From Lysobacterales bacterium 15-68-25 (GTDB taxonomy: Bacteria > Pseudomonadota > Gammaproteobacteria > Xanthomonadales > Rhodanobacteraceae), in the NCBI GenBank assembly GCA_002279065.1, contig NCKB01000006.1:186001-250000 (forward strand): 64,000 bases of DNA, given 5' to 3'. Position numbers and translations under genes: made by a program. This document shows, piece by piece, positions 27,601 to 36,482 of the stretch. The notes beneath the pieces are model-generated. The model made no database searches. It was not told where the DNA came from and was given only the letters and a program-made list of their open reading frames with translations. How positions within the stretch are numbered: position 1 is the first letter of the stretch; each line of letters begins with the position of its first letter.

Positions 27601-27623
27601 TGTCGGTGTCCTACGACTACTGA
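24612..27623 (+). CDS. Oar-like TonB-dependent receptor with carboxypeptidase-regulatory-like domain (2)
   Basis: 1003 residues from ATG 24612 (ribosome site GGGGAG). It has the same order as its neighbour: signal ending ANAQST; regulatory-like domain TGSIFGQAAPGDTVSVTSAATGLSRDVTVDSSGRYRVSSLPVGTYTV; LSAVTVTGNALPAIDVSSVNSS; plug YGAIDQQETITGGYSAKYGRSDGGVINQIGKRGTNEWHFG; barrel ending MVRLSVSYDY. Shared phrases in the barrel (LEHPFDGKW, ASWDVNGDSS.KIY) show an old tandem duplication. It probably imports a related but distinct macromolecule. The long 5' leader is unusual and may be regulatory. Confidence 0.93.
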   Translation: MSKRLFTRGSQPRRNALVIALAMGLVGAAGVANAQSTTGSIFGQAAPGDTVSVTSAATGLSRDVTVDSSGRYRVSSLPVGTYTVTLKKDGSVVDTRNGVSIAPNAGSAVNFDTSATNLSAVTVTGNALPAIDVSSVNSSTVITAADLQKLPVSRNAESIALLAPNTAPGSSYFGNAVAFGGSSVSENAYYVNGYTTGEPYKNIGGFQLPYGAIDQQETITGGYSAKYGRSDGGVINQIGKRGTNEWHFGAQVVWEPRYFEGNPKSTYYPHPTIPGPAGTTTYTIANPSLPGTIYQYRGDNKQWQTIYSAYVGGPLIKDKLYMFVAAETSKTQSTDVGTTAVATPTVAYNTDKKTKFYGKLDWNITDNNVLELTALKNNDSSGNGSFYTYNYNTFKSGSYVAGNNVSKDNAQFYIGHFTSYISDNATLSILYGKAKFQDPTSYGNRSPLPYISGVTVITPSKLPAGGISNDQTNRRWYSNSASNGTHGLRVDFDYRLGDHDLAVGIDNMYYQAKNQGPSQTNPFNPSIDYFWGYRANGTVRKYTIGWETSMSMAQKAFYLQDNWQVTSNLLLNIGLRNDHFTNYNDQGKPFVDEKNQWEPRIGASWDVNGDSSFKIYGNIGRYYLALPDNAAERAANISTYTWQTYTYTSVDANGIPQGLAPVGGLVSPDGEFGKPKDPQQVTARNLAPEYMDEFIAGFDKQLNDKWTYGAKAMWRDLKQAIDDECSPGQIAAKMTKLGLDPNNYSDSIYGPAYCRLINPGKTNTMLVRANAGSGASDVIVPMSRSDWGFTQGVKRKVGSVNLYLEHPFDGKWQARIDYTWSRGFGNTEGQVRSDFGQSDVSKTEDWDAWQLMEGQNGELFNIRKHSIRIRGAYQITPEWLVSGTLLAQSGVPLECLGYYGPNGDGDPVGYGPNYHWCAGKIVHPGYKHTPWTKPLNLGVHYTPEFADKKLAFNLDIFNVFNEQKATQVDITQDADVGYISNTFMMPTFYEAPRMVRLSVSYDY

Positions 27624-27655
27624 TCGCCGTCACCTCTCGTAGCAAAGTAGAACGA

Positions 27656-27688
27656 AACCACCGGCCGAAAGGCCGGTGGTTTTTTTTG
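27656..27688 (+). terminator. Rho-independent terminator after the second Oar-like receptor
   Basis: AACCACCGGCC pairs with GGCCGGTGGTT across a GAAA tetraloop and runs into a tract of eight or more T. It also lies at the end of the convergent sulfotransferase gene. Confidence 0.95.
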
Positions 27689-27747
27689 GCATTGCCGGAA
27701 GGAGGCGATGTCGTCGCCGCTGGCGACGAGCGTGCGCAAGGCTCAGG

Positions 27748-29358
27748 TCAGAGGGCGATGCCGTGCGCTTCGAGCGCGAGCCGGAGCGGTACCAATTGCC
27801 GTTCGTACGTACGCCACTGGCCGATTCCGCGCCGATGGATCGATTCGCGAACCTGCGGGCTGCTTGGCGTGGCGACTGGCGATGCGTTGCGCTCGGGATT
27901 GAGGCAAGCGTCCTCGATGGCGAGACCGCAGTGGCCGAGCACCGCCTGCAGGGTTGCTGCCGGATCCTGCACCAGGGCGCTGTAGGACACGTCGAGCATG
28001 GCTCCGGGCATGGCGTCATGCCAATGCCGCACCAGCCTGGCGTACTGGCCGTAGTGGTGGCCCAGCGCGGACAGGTCATAGCTGTAGGCGGACACGTTTC
28101 CGAACATCGCCTTGAAGTTCGAGAAGCAGGTATCCATCGGGTCGCGCACCATGTGCAGGATCGGCGCATGCGGAAGCGCGCGCCGGATGAACCCGACCAT
28201 CTGGATGTTCGCCGGCAGCTTGTCGATGTAGAACGCCCGGCCGCCGGCGCGCCACCGGGTCTGGTTGAGGTAGCGCTGACCGAGAAGCCGATAGTCGATG
28301 CGGTCGGCTTTCCCGATCACCTTGAGCAGTCCCGCGGATTTCGAGGGAACGACGTCGGCGACCCAGTGGAGTTGCCGCCAGAACTCGATGATCTCGCCCG
28401 CGGAACTCACCTGGGAATGGCTGGAAAGCATGCGGTCGAGCAGGGTGGTGCCGGACCGGGGAAGGCCCACGATGAAAATGGGAGTCGGGCCGTTGCCGTG
28501 CGCGACCGGTTCGATCTCGGGCGATGCCGGGGTGATGCCCGCAAGTGCCGAGACGATAGCCTCCTCGGTCTCGGCGTCGTAGGCGTTGAGCTTCGCCATG
28601 CGCGCATTGCAGCGCGCCAGCGCCTCCCAGGCTTCGTCGTGCCGCCCGAGGTCGTCGAGAGTCTTGAAGCGGGCGTATTCGAATTCCGCGCGCACGAAGC
28701 TCTGCTCGGCGTCCGCGGTCGCCTCGGCCGGCAGCTGCGCCAGCTGCGTGTCCAGCCATTCCAGCCGATGGTCTTCCGGCTTCTGTCTGCGCAGGTTGAC
28801 CAGCACCATCGCGGCGTCGCCGAATGTCGGCCACCGGTCGAGGCAGCGCTCCAGCACGGCCGTCGCCTCGTCGATGCGACCACTGAACTGCAGCAGCATG
28901 GCATGGAGGTGGAGATCCTCCATCGCATCCGCGCCCGCTTCGATGGCCCGCGAGACCAGCATGAGGGCCGGCTCGATCTCGCCCAGGGCAAACCGCAGCT
29001 GCGCCTGCGCGACCAGGACCTCCGGCGGCGCGTCGGGCGCCTGGTCAAGCAGCGCCAGGCAGGCGCGTGCGGCCAGTATCTCGCCGCGGGCGATCAGGTG
29101 CTCGACCAGCGCGAGGATCAACGGTGCGTTGCGCGGAAGCCTGCCGGCGGCGAAGAGCAACGGTCGGCTGGATGCCTGGAAGTGCCCCTGCTGGAACAGG
29201 ATGTCGGCGACCTCGATCAGCGCCTGCGTGTCGCCGGGTGAGCGCGAAATGATCGCATCGAGCGTGTCCAGTGCGGCCTCCAGGCGGCCGCTCTCGCGAA
29301 GCGCGGTGGCCTGCTGCCGCAGGCTCTCGATGTCCGGGGCGAAAGATGCGTTGTTCAT
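27748..29358 (-). CDS. TPR-repeat sulfotransferase
   Basis: 536 residues. Residues 1 to about 250 are helical TPR-like repeats (ALDTLDAIISRSPGDTQALIEVADILFQQGHF; ATAVLERCLDRWPTFGDAAMVLVNL). From about 290 a sulfotransferase domain begins with the PAPS 5'-phosphate loop PIFIVGLPRSGTTLLDRML (about 293-310) and continues with a 3'-phosphate region near MVRDPMDTCFSNF. Such TPR-sulfotransferases resemble tyrosylprotein sulfotransferases. They recur beside Oar-like receptors in this bacterial group, suggesting modification of a receptor or its substrate; this link is an inference. It is convergent with the receptor gene. Confidence 0.88.
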   Translation of the reverse strand: MNNASFAPDIESLRQQATALRESGRLEAALDTLDAIISRSPGDTQALIEVADILFQQGHFQASSRPLLFAAGRLPRNAPLILALVEHLIARGEILAARACLALLDQAPDAPPEVLVAQAQLRFALGEIEPALMLVSRAIEAGADAMEDLHLHAMLLQFSGRIDEATAVLERCLDRWPTFGDAAMVLVNLRRQKPEDHRLEWLDTQLAQLPAEATADAEQSFVRAEFEYARFKTLDDLGRHDEAWEALARCNARMAKLNAYDAETEEAIVSALAGITPASPEIEPVAHGNGPTPIFIVGLPRSGTTLLDRMLSSHSQVSSAGEIIEFWRQLHWVADVVPSKSAGLLKVIGKADRIDYRLLGQRYLNQTRWRAGGRAFYIDKLPANIQMVGFIRRALPHAPILHMVRDPMDTCFSNFKAMFGNVSAYSYDLSALGHHYGQYARLVRHWHDAMPGAMLDVSYSALVQDPAATLQAVLGHCGLAIEDACLNPERNASPVATPSSPQVRESIHRRGIGQWRTYERQLVPLRLALEAHGIAL

Positions 29359-29400
29359 CCGTCGATAGTAGTGGCTGCACGCCCCGCCGGGCGGAACCGA

Positions 29401-30153
29401 TCAATCGGTGTGCAGCTCGGCGACGAAGTCGTAGATGTCGCCGCGGTACCAGGAGCTGGTGAACTCGACCACGCGGCCGTCTTCAAGGAAGCTGCGGCGC
29501 TCGATGGCCAGGCCGGCGCTGTTGGTCGGCACGTGCAGCAGGCGCGCGTGCTGGGCGCTGAGCAGCACGGCGCGCAGCCGCTGCAGCGCGCGGCGCGGAC
29601 GGCAGCCGCGCTTTTCCAGCGCCTCGTAGAGCGAGTCGTCGACCAGCGCGGGATCCGGCAGCAGGTTCGCCGGTACCACGCTGCGCTCGATCGCCAGCGG
29701 CTCCTCGCCGGCGTAGCGCACGCGGTGCAGGCGCACCACGGCGGCGCCGGGCGAGAGGTTCATCGCCATCGACTCCTCCGGCGTCACCTCGCCGATGCCG
29801 CGTTCGAAGAACTCCGAGCGCGGGTTGAGGCCGCGCGCGCGCAGGTCCTCGGTGAAGCTGGTCAGTCGCGACATCGGCTTGATGATGCGTTCGGCCACGA
29901 AAGTGCCGGCGCCGTGCCGCTGGGTCAGCAGACCTTCTTCGACCAGGCCGGCGATGGCCTTGCGCACGGTCACCCGCGACAGCGCCAGCGCGCGGGCCAG
30001 GTCGCGTTCGCTGGGCAGCGCGTGGCCGGGCTCGATGTCGCGCTGCTCGATCACGTTGCGGATCGCCCGGCGCAACCGCAGGTAGGCCAGCGGTTGGTGC
30101 GAGGCCGGGTCGCGGCAGAGCCGGCGGTATTCTTTGGCGAGAGTGGTCTCCAT
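29401..30153 (-). CDS. GntR/HutC-family transcriptional regulator (UTRA domain)
   Basis: 250 residues from ATG 30153. The winged helix-turn-helix occupies about 20-80 (LRRAIRNVIEQRDIEPGHALPSERDLARALALSRVTVRKAIAGLVEEGLLTQRHGAGTFVA). The UTRA ligand domain follows (MSRLTSFTEDLRARGLNPRSEFFERGIGEV ... VEFTSSWYRGDIYDFVAEL). UTRA regulators usually bind sugar phosphates or amino-acid catabolites. Its divergent position suggests control of the Entner-Doudoroff genes zwf-pgl-edd-eda and of itself. The 250-base gap holds several operator-like repeats. It differs from HexR, the usual RpiR-type regulator of these genes. Confidence 0.9.
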   Translation of the reverse strand: METTLAKEYRRLCRDPASHQPLAYLRLRRAIRNVIEQRDIEPGHALPSERDLARALALSRVTVRKAIAGLVEEGLLTQRHGAGTFVAERIIKPMSRLTSFTEDLRARGLNPRSEFFERGIGEVTPEESMAMNLSPGAAVVRLHRVRYAGEEPLAIERSVVPANLLPDPALVDDSLYEALEKRGCRPRRALQRLRAVLLSAQHARLLHVPTNSAGLAIERRSFLEDGRVVEFTSSWYRGDIYDFVAELHTD

Positions 30154-30193
30154 ACCGCGACAATACCAATTTCGAACCAATGGCTGCAAGACG

Positions 30194-30211
30194 GGCATGT
30201 CCGGACATGCC
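30194..30211. promoter_or_regulatory. Perfect 18-base palindrome in the gntR-zwf divergent region
   Basis: GGCATGTCCGGACATGCC is fully symmetric and lies 41 bases upstream of the regulator's start codon. It is a good operator candidate for the divergent GntR protein or another repressor of zwf. Confidence 0.55.
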
Positions 30212-30300
30212 AGTTCCGGAAGTTCTCGTGGTCCGGACTTCAGATGGTTACATCTGCAAACGAATACATGCTCTGGAAGCGGCCCGGTCAGGTGCCGACG

Positions 30301-30330
30301 CTGGTAGGCGCTGGTATGACACTGGTACGA
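30301..30330 (+). repeat. Three 10-base direct repeats (CTGGTA) upstream of zwf
   Basis: CTGGTAGGCG, CTGGTATGAC and ACTGGTACGA follow one another with exactly 10-base spacing, about one helical turn. They lie 75-105 bases before the zwf start. The spacing suggests cooperative protein binding on one face of the DNA. Confidence 0.5.
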
Positions 30331-30405
30331 TCAGGGTCTTTCCGATGGGTCGCGCGACTGCCGCGGCCGTTCTGCCAAGCAACCGAAGTGCGCGAGGTGT
30401 CCGCA

Positions 30406-31869
30406 GTGAGCTCCCCCAACCCGCAGGTGCAACCCTTCGATCTGGTGATCTTCGGCGGTACTGGCGACCTGGCGGCGCGCAAGCTGCTGCCGGCGATGTT
30501 CCATCGCTTCGTCGACGGCCAGATCCCGGAACACAGCCGCATCATCGGCATCGCCCGCGAGGCCACCGACGATGCCGGCTATCGCGAGCAGATGCGCAAG
30601 GCGCTGAACGCCGAGGGCCCGAAGGCGGACAAGGTCGACGCGTTCCTCGAGCAGGTGTTCTACCGCTCGCTCGACGCGCGCAAGGACGCCGGCTGGGACG
30701 ACTTCGCCGCGCTGATGGCCGAGCGTCCGGACAACGTGCGGGTGTTCTACCTGTCCACCTCGCCGGACCTGTTCATCGACATCTGCACCCGCCTCGGCGA
30801 CCACCGCCTCAACGAGGGCGCCTCGCGCGTGGTGCTGGAGAAGCCGATCGGCCGCGACCTTGAGAGCGCCAACCAGATCAACGACGCGGTCGGCCGTGTG
30901 TTCAACGAGTCGCAGACCTACCGGATCGACCACTACCTCGGCAAGGAGACGGTGCAGAACCTGCTGGCGCTGCGCTTCGGCAACGCGCTGTTCGAGCCGC
31001 TGTGGAACGCCGAGCACATCGACCACGTGCAGATCACCGTGGCCGAGACGCTGGGCGTGGGCAACCGCGCCGCCTACTACGACCGCGCCGGCGCGCTGCG
31101 CGACATGGTGCAGAACCACATCCTGCAGCTGGTCTGCATGGTGGCGATGGAGCCGCCCGCCTCACTGTCGCCCGACGCGGTGCGCGACGAGAAGCTCAAG
31201 GTGCTGCGCTCGCTCAAGCCGATCGACGCCTCCAACGCCGCCCACCTCACCGTGCGCGGCCAGTACCGCGCCGGTGCGGCCGAGGGCCAGGGCGTGCCCG
31301 GCTACCTCGAGGAGCTGGGCGGCAAGAGCGACACCGAGACCTTCGTCGCGCTGAAGACCGAGATCGCCAACTGGCGCTGGGCCGGCGTGCCGTTCTACCT
31401 GCGCACCGGCAAGCGCCTGCCCGAGCGCGTGTCCGAGATCGTGGTGGCGTTCAAGTCGGTGCCGCATTCGATCTTCGACGCTTCCGCCGGCGCCATCGCC
31501 AACAACCGCCTGGTGCTGCGCCTGCAGCCGGACGAGGGCGTGAAGCTGTGGCTGACCATCAAGCATCCGGGCCCGGGTGGACTGCGCCTGCGCCACGTGC
31601 CGCTGGACATGAGCTTCGCCGAGGCCTTCGGCGTGTCGCAGCCCGATGCCTACGAGCGCCTGCTGCTCGACGTGGTGCGCGGCAACCCCACGTTGTTCAT
31701 GCGCCGCGACGAGGTCGAGGCCGCCTGGCTGTGGGCCGACCCGATCCTCGATGCGTGGGCATGCAGTGGCGAGTCGCCCAAGCCGTACACCGCCGGCACC
31801 TGGGGGCCGAGCGCCTCGGTCGCGCTGATCGAGCGCGACGGCCGCACCTGGAACGACGGCGGCGAGTGA
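30406..31869 (+). CDS. zwf: Glucose-6-phosphate 1-dehydrogenase
   Basis: 487 residues from GTG 30406 (GAGG 8 bases upstream), the usual length for the family; the frame is open far upstream without coding character. The NADP loop is FGGTGDLAARKLLPAMF, and the active-site signature YRIDHYLGKETVQN carries the catalytic His and substrate Lys. Later the substrate region FYLRTGKRLPERVSEIVV appears. It oxidises glucose 6-phosphate to 6-phosphogluconolactone, the first step of the Entner-Doudoroff route. pgl follows after 37 bases, then edd and eda, evidently one operon. Confidence 0.97.
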   Translation: MSSPNPQVQPFDLVIFGGTGDLAARKLLPAMFHRFVDGQIPEHSRIIGIAREATDDAGYREQMRKALNAEGPKADKVDAFLEQVFYRSLDARKDAGWDDFAALMAERPDNVRVFYLSTSPDLFIDICTRLGDHRLNEGASRVVLEKPIGRDLESANQINDAVGRVFNESQTYRIDHYLGKETVQNLLALRFGNALFEPLWNAEHIDHVQITVAETLGVGNRAAYYDRAGALRDMVQNHILQLVCMVAMEPPASLSPDAVRDEKLKVLRSLKPIDASNAAHLTVRGQYRAGAAEGQGVPGYLEELGGKSDTETFVALKTEIANWRWAGVPFYLRTGKRLPERVSEIVVAFKSVPHSIFDASAGAIANNRLVLRLQPDEGVKLWLTIKHPGPGGLRLRHVPLDMSFAEAFGVSQPDAYERLLLDVVRGNPTLFMRRDEVEAAWLWADPILDAWACSGESPKPYTAGTWGPSASVALIERDGRTWNDGGE

Positions 31870-31906
31870 GCTTCGCCGCACTGCCCCTGCTGCCCCACGG
31901 ATCGAC

Positions 31907-32611
31907 ATGCTGAACGTTTCTACCCACAGTTTCACCGACTGCCAGGCGCTCGCCGCCTCCCTCGCCGATCGCGTCGCCGACCTGCTGCGCGAGGCTCTTG
32001 CCGCCCGTGGCCGCGCGGTGATCGCGGTGTCCGGCGGCAGCACGCCGAAGCATTTCTTCGAACACCTCTCGCACGCGGAGCTGGACTGGTCGCGGGTGCA
32101 GGTCACCCTGGTCGACGAGCGCTGGGTGCCGGAGAGCAGCGATCGTTCGAACGCCCGCCTGGTCAAGGCGATGCTGCTGACCGATCGCGCCGCCGCGGCC
32201 ACTTTCGTGCCACTGCACCAGGACACGCCGACGCCGGAGGAAGGCCTCGCCGCGCTGGAAGCGCAGGTCGATGCGCTGGCGCTGCCGTTCGACGTCGTCG
32301 TGCTCGGCATGGGCCCGGACGGCCACACCGCCTCGTTCTTCCCGGGCGGCGATCGCCTTGCCGAGGCACTGGATCCGGCCGGTGCCGCGCGGGTGATCCC
32401 GATGCGCGCCGATGGCGCCGGCGAGCCGCGCATCACGTTCACGCTGCCGGCCCTGCTCGATACCCGTGCGCTGTTCCTGCACATCGAGGGCGACGCCAAG
32501 CGCCGCGTGCTGGCCGACGCCCAGCTGGGCCTGGCCGAGGGCCGCCATTACCCGGTGCGCGCGGTGCTCGAGCAGACCCGCGTACCCATTTCGGTCTACT
32601 GGTGCCCGTGA
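31907..32611 (+). CDS. pgl: 6-phosphogluconolactonase
   Basis: 234 residues of the DevB/Pgl type. The phosphate-binding start RAVIAVSGGSTPKHFFEHL is followed by WSRVQVTLVDERWVPESSDRSNARL and the signature VVLGMGPDGHTASFFPGG. It hydrolyses the lactone made by Zwf to 6-phosphogluconate. It lies between zwf and edd in the same orientation. Confidence 0.95.
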   Translation: MLNVSTHSFTDCQALAASLADRVADLLREALAARGRAVIAVSGGSTPKHFFEHLSHAELDWSRVQVTLVDERWVPESSDRSNARLVKAMLLTDRAAAATFVPLHQDTPTPEEGLAALEAQVDALALPFDVVVLGMGPDGHTASFFPGGDRLAEALDPAGAARVIPMRADGAGEPRITFTLPALLDTRALFLHIEGDAKRRVLADAQLGLAEGRHYPVRAVLEQTRVPISVYWCP

Positions 32612-32668
32612 GGCACCGCGCGGCGCCCGCCGAGGCGTGGTGCCGCCATCCGTTCCAGGAGTGAAGCC

Positions 32669-34486
32669 ATGAGTTCCCTGCACCCCGTCCTCCGTGAAGT
32701 CACCGACCGCCTGCGCGAGCGCAGCCGCGCCTCGCGCGCGGCCTATCTGGCCAAGATCGAGGCTGCCCGCGGCGACGGCACCCACCGCCAGCATCTTTCC
32801 TGCGGCAACCTCGCGCACGGCTTCGCCGCCTGTGGCGCGAACGACAAGGCCGCGCTGCGCGCCGGCCGTTCGCCGAACATCGGCATCGTCACCGCCTACA
32901 ACGACATGCTCTCGGCGCACCAGCCGTATGAGCGCTATCCGGAGCTGATCCGCCACATCGCGCGCGAGGCCGGCGCCACCGCGCAGGTGGCCGGAGGCGT
33001 GCCGGCGATGTGCGACGGCGTCACCCAGGGCCGCGCCGGCATGGAGCTTTCGCTGTTCTCGCGCGACCTGATCGCGATGGCCACCGCGGTGGCGCTGTCG
33101 CACGACATGTTCGACGCCGGCCTGTACCTCGGCATCTGCGACAAGATCGTGCCGGGCCTGCTGATCGGTGCGCTGGCCTTCGGCCACCTGCCCGGCGTGT
33201 TCGTGCCGTCCGGCCCGATGCCCAGCGGCATCACCAACGAGGCCAAGTCCAAGGTGCGCCAGGCCTACGCCGAGGGCAAGGCGACCCGCGAGGAGCTGCT
33301 GGAAGCCGAGGCCGCCGCCTACCACGCGCCGGGCACCTGCACCTTCTACGGCACTGCCAACTCCAACCAGATGCTGATGGAGATCATGGGCCTGCACCTG
33401 CCCGGCGCCAGCTTCGTCGCGCCGGACACGCCGCTCCGCGACGCGCTCACCGCCGAGGCGGTGCGCCGCGCCGCCGCGATGACCGCGCTGGGCGACCATT
33501 ACCTGCCGGTCGGTCACATCATCGACGAGAAGGCGATCCTCAACGGCGTGGTCGGCCTGCACGCCACCGGCGGCTCCACCAACCACCTGCTGCACCTGGT
33601 GGCGATGGCGCGGGCGGCCGGCGTGGAGCTGCGCTGGGAAGACTTCGACGCGCTCTCCTCGGTAGTGCCGCTGCTGGCGCGCGTGTACCCGAACGGCTAT
33701 GCCGACGTGAACCAGTTCCACGACGCTGGCGGCATGGCCTTCCTGATCGACCAGCTGCTCTCGCGGGGCCTGCTGCATGCCGACGTGAAGACCGTCAACG
33801 GCACCGGCCTGGACGGCTACGCCCAGGTGCCGGTGCTCGATGCGATGGGCAAGCTGGCCTGGCAGAAAGTGTCGGGCGAAAGCGGCAACCGTGGTGTGCT
33901 GCGCGCGATCAGCGAGCCGTTTCGTCCCGACGGCGGCCTGCGCCTGCTCGACGGCAACCTCGGTCGCGGCGTGATCAAGGTGTCCTCGGTGCCCGAGGAC
34001 CGCATGGTGATCGAGGCCCCGGCGGTGGTGTTCAACGACCAGGATGAGATCCGCGGCGCCTTCGAGCGCGGCGAACTCAACCGCGACTTCGTCGCCGTGG
34101 TGCGTTTCCAGGGGCCACGGGCGAACGGCATGCCGGAGTTGCACAAGCTCACCCCGACGCTGGCGGTGCTGCAGGACCGCGGCCACCGCATCGCGCTGCT
34201 CACCGACGGGCGCATGTCCGGCGCGTCCGGCCGCGTGCCGGCGGCGATCCACGTCACCCCCGAGGCCGAGGCCGGCGGCGCGCTGGCCAAGCTGCGCGAC
34301 GGCGACCTGATCCGTCTCGACGCGATCAACGGCACGCTCGACGTGCTGGTCGACGAGGCGGAATTCGCCGCGCGCCCCAGCGTCACCCTGCCCGACCATT
34401 CGCACCACGTCGGCATGGGCCGCGAGCTGTTCGGCCTGTTCCGCGGCAACGCGCTGACCGCCGACCTCGGCGCCGGCGTGCTCTGA
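32669..34486 (+). CDS. edd: Phosphogluconate dehydratase
   Basis: 605 residues, the normal Edd length. IlvD/Edd signatures include [21 protein letters not shown], cluster cysteines in [24 protein letters not shown] and [40 protein letters not shown], and the C-terminal [22 protein letters not shown]. It is an iron-sulfur enzyme that dehydrates 6-phosphogluconate to KDPG. The ribosome site CAGGAG precedes ATG 32669. It is followed after 26 bases by eda. Confidence 0.97.
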   Translation: MSSLHPVLREVTDRLRERSRASRAAYLAKIEAARGDGTHRQHLSCGNLAHGFAACGANDKAALRAGRSPNIGIVTAYNDMLSAHQPYERYPELIRHIAREAGATAQVAGGVPAMCDGVTQGRAGMELSLFSRDLIAMATAVALSHDMFDAGLYLGICDKIVPGLLIGALAFGHLPGVFVPSGPMPSGITNEAKSKVRQAYAEGKATREELLEAEAAAYHAPGTCTFYGTANSNQMLMEIMGLHLPGASFVAPDTPLRDALTAEAVRRAAAMTALGDHYLPVGHIIDEKAILNGVVGLHATGGSTNHLLHLVAMARAAGVELRWEDFDALSSVVPLLARVYPNGYADVNQFHDAGGMAFLIDQLLSRGLLHADVKTVNGTGLDGYAQVPVLDAMGKLAWQKVSGESGNRGVLRAISEPFRPDGGLRLLDGNLGRGVIKVSSVPEDRMVIEAPAVVFNDQDEIRGAFERGELNRDFVAVVRFQGPRANGMPELHKLTPTLAVLQDRGHRIALLTDGRMSGASGRVPAAIHVTPEAEAGGALAKLRDGDLIRLDAINGTLDVLVDEAEFAARPSVTLPDHSHHVGMGRELFGLFRGNALTADLGAGVL

Positions 34487-34512
34487 TCCCCACGAATTCC
34501 CGGAGTGTTCCC

Positions 34513-35163
34513 GTGACTGCAACGATGGAAACCAAGCAGGCCCAGGTCGAGGCCACCATGCGGCTGGCGCCGGTGATCCCGGTGGTGATCATCGATGACG
34601 TGAAGGCCGCCGTGCCGATGGCGCGCGCCCTGGTCGCCGGCGGCACGCCGGCGATCGAGGTGACCCTGCGCACCCCCGCCGCGCTCGACGCGATCCGCGC
34701 CATCGCGCAGGAAGTGGAGGGTGCCTGCGTCGGCGTCGGCACCGTGCTCAACGCGGACCATCTCGCCGCCGCGCGCGCCGCCGGCGCACGCTTCGCCGTC
34801 TCGCCGGGCGTGTCGCCGAAGCTGCTCGACGCGGCCGACGACAGCGAGCTGCCGCTGCTGCCCGGCGCCGCCACCGCCAGCGAAGTGATGACCCTGATCG
34901 AGCGCGGCTACCGCTTCCTCAAGTGCTTCCCGGCGGTGCCTGTCGGTGGCCTCAAGCTGATCGGTGCCTGGGCCAGCCCGCTGCCGCAGGTGAAGTTCTG
35001 CCCCACCGGCGGCATCAGCCTGAGCACCGCATCGGACTTCCTCGCCCTGCCCAACGTGCTGTGCGTGGGCGGCTCCTGGCTGACCCCGGCGGACAAGCTC
35101 AAGGCCGGCGATTGGGCCGCCATCGAACTGCTCGCCCGCGAGGCGGCTTCGCTGAAGGGCTGA
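34513..35163 (+). CDS. eda: KDPG/KHG bifunctional aldolase
   Basis: 216 residues from GTG 34513 (ATG 34525 is an alternative four codons later). Class I aldolase features: VIPVVIIDDVKAAVPMARALVAGGTPAIEVTLRT with the catalytic Glu, GVGTVLNADHLAAARAAGARFAVSPG, and the Schiff-base lysine at residue 137 in FLKCFPA. It cleaves KDPG to pyruvate and glyceraldehyde 3-phosphate and completes the pathway. Only 3 bases separate its stop from the convergent MFS gene, so no terminator fits between them. Confidence 0.97.
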   Translation: MTATMETKQAQVEATMRLAPVIPVVIIDDVKAAVPMARALVAGGTPAIEVTLRTPAALDAIRAIAQEVEGACVGVGTVLNADHLAAARAAGARFAVSPGVSPKLLDAADDSELPLLPGAATASEVMTLIERGYRFLKCFPAVPVGGLKLIGAWASPLPQVKFCPTGGISLSTASDFLALPNVLCVGGSWLTPADKLKAGDWAAIELLAREAASLKG

Positions 35164-35166
35164 TCC

Positions 35167-36450
35167 TCAGGCCGCCTGCGGCGCGGCGTCCTGCGCGCGG
35201 ATGCCACGCAGCGCCGGGCTGCTCAGGCAGCCCAGTGCGATCGCGGTCAGGGTCAGGCCGGCGGCGACGAACAGCGCCGGCAGCGAGATCACCTTGAGCA
35301 GTGCGCCGACGCCGGCCGCGGACAAGGGTCCCAGGCCGAGGAAGGTGAACATCAGCACGCTCATCGTGCGGCCGAGCATCTCGCGCGGCACGCGGCGCTG
35401 GATCCAGCTCACCAGGGTGATCTGCACGATGCCGCCAAGCAGGCCGGTCAGGCCCAGCAGCACCGCGGCCAGCACCGTCGAGTGCACGCCGGCCAGCCCC
35501 ACCAGCGCCAGCCCGATGCAGGCGTCGAAACACAGGATCATCGCGCCGAGGTGACCGCGCACCAGCTTCGCCACCGCGCCGGACAACAGGCCGCCGAGCA
35601 GCATGCCGCCGCCGCTGGCCGCCATCACGATGCCCAGCGAAGTGGCCCCGTCGTCGAGCCGCATGTCCGCCAGCACCGGCAGGCCGACCTGGGTCGGGCC
35701 GCCGACGAACACCGAGACCACCGCCGCGTAGAGCATGAAGGCGCGCAGCGGCGGATCGGCCGCGATGCCGCGCAGGCCACCGAGCACCTGGCCGAGCACG
35801 CCGTGCCGCGCGGGACCGCGCTTCGCGGCGGCAGGCACGCGGATCAGCGCCAGCGACAGCAGCGAGGCGCAGAAACTGGCCGCGTCGATCGCGAACGCCC
35901 AGCCCAGCCCGTGCGCGTCGGCCAGCGCACTGCCCGTGGTGGGGGCATGCGTGCCGGTGCCGATCACCACGCCGGCCAGTGCCGGGCCGATGAACAGGCT
36001 GAGCTGGCGCATGCCCATCATGGCGCCGTTGGCCTGCTGCAGCTGCTGCGGTTCGATCACCGAGGGCAACAGTGCGGTGCTGGCCGGGTAGGCGAAGGCG
36101 GTGGCCAGGCCGATACCGAGCGCCAGCGCATACACCCACGGCATGCTGATGGCGCCGGTGAGCACCATCGCCGCCAGCGCCGCCACCATCACCGCGTTGG
36201 CGCCGCGCGCCAGCAGCAGCACGGCCCGTGCCGAGAAGTGGTCCACCACCGCGCCGCCGATCAGCATGAACACCGCGCGCGGCACCGCCATGGTCGCCAG
36301 CACCAGGCCGAGCGCGCCCGGGTCACCGGTGAGCTTGAGCACCAGCCAGGGCAGCGCGACCAGGGTGAACTGGTCGCCGAACATCGACACCGTGCTGCCG
36401 CCGAACAGCAGGCGGAAGTCGGGGTTGGTCGCGAGAGGGTGACGCGCCAT
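35167..36450 (-). CDS. MFS transporter (EntS/DHA3-like exporter)
   Basis: 427 residues from ATG 36450, preceded by AAAGGA. About 12 membrane helices. It opens with NPDFRLLFGGSTVSMFGDQFTLVALPWLVLKLTGDPGALGLVLATMAVPRAVFMLIGGAVVDHFSARAVLLLARG, typical of the DHA3 group that includes siderophore and macrolide exporters. It starts 32 bases after the DUF2239 gene stops and likely shares its promoter, so the pair may be induced together. Substrate unknown. Confidence 0.9.
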   Translation of the reverse strand: MARHPLATNPDFRLLFGGSTVSMFGDQFTLVALPWLVLKLTGDPGALGLVLATMAVPRAVFMLIGGAVVDHFSARAVLLLARGANAVMVAALAAMVLTGAISMPWVYALALGIGLATAFAYPASTALLPSVIEPQQLQQANGAMMGMRQLSLFIGPALAGVVIGTGTHAPTTGSALADAHGLGWAFAIDAASFCASLLSLALIRVPAAAKRGPARHGVLGQVLGGLRGIAADPPLRAFMLYAAVVSVFVGGPTQVGLPVLADMRLDDGATSLGIVMAASGGGMLLGGLLSGAVAKLVRGHLGAMILCFDACIGLALVGLAGVHSTVLAAVLLGLTGLLGGIVQITLVSWIQRRVPREMLGRTMSVLMFTFLGLGPLSAAGVGALLKVISLPALFVAAGLTLTAIALGCLSSPALRGIRAQDAAPQAA

Positions 36451-36482
36451 GGAAGAGTCCTTTCGAAGGGGTGGGGTGATGC

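Noticed and set aside
29371-30405. Long upstream extension of zwf
   Set aside because: It runs antisense through the GntR gene; the enzyme's normal N-terminus is reached at GTG 30406.
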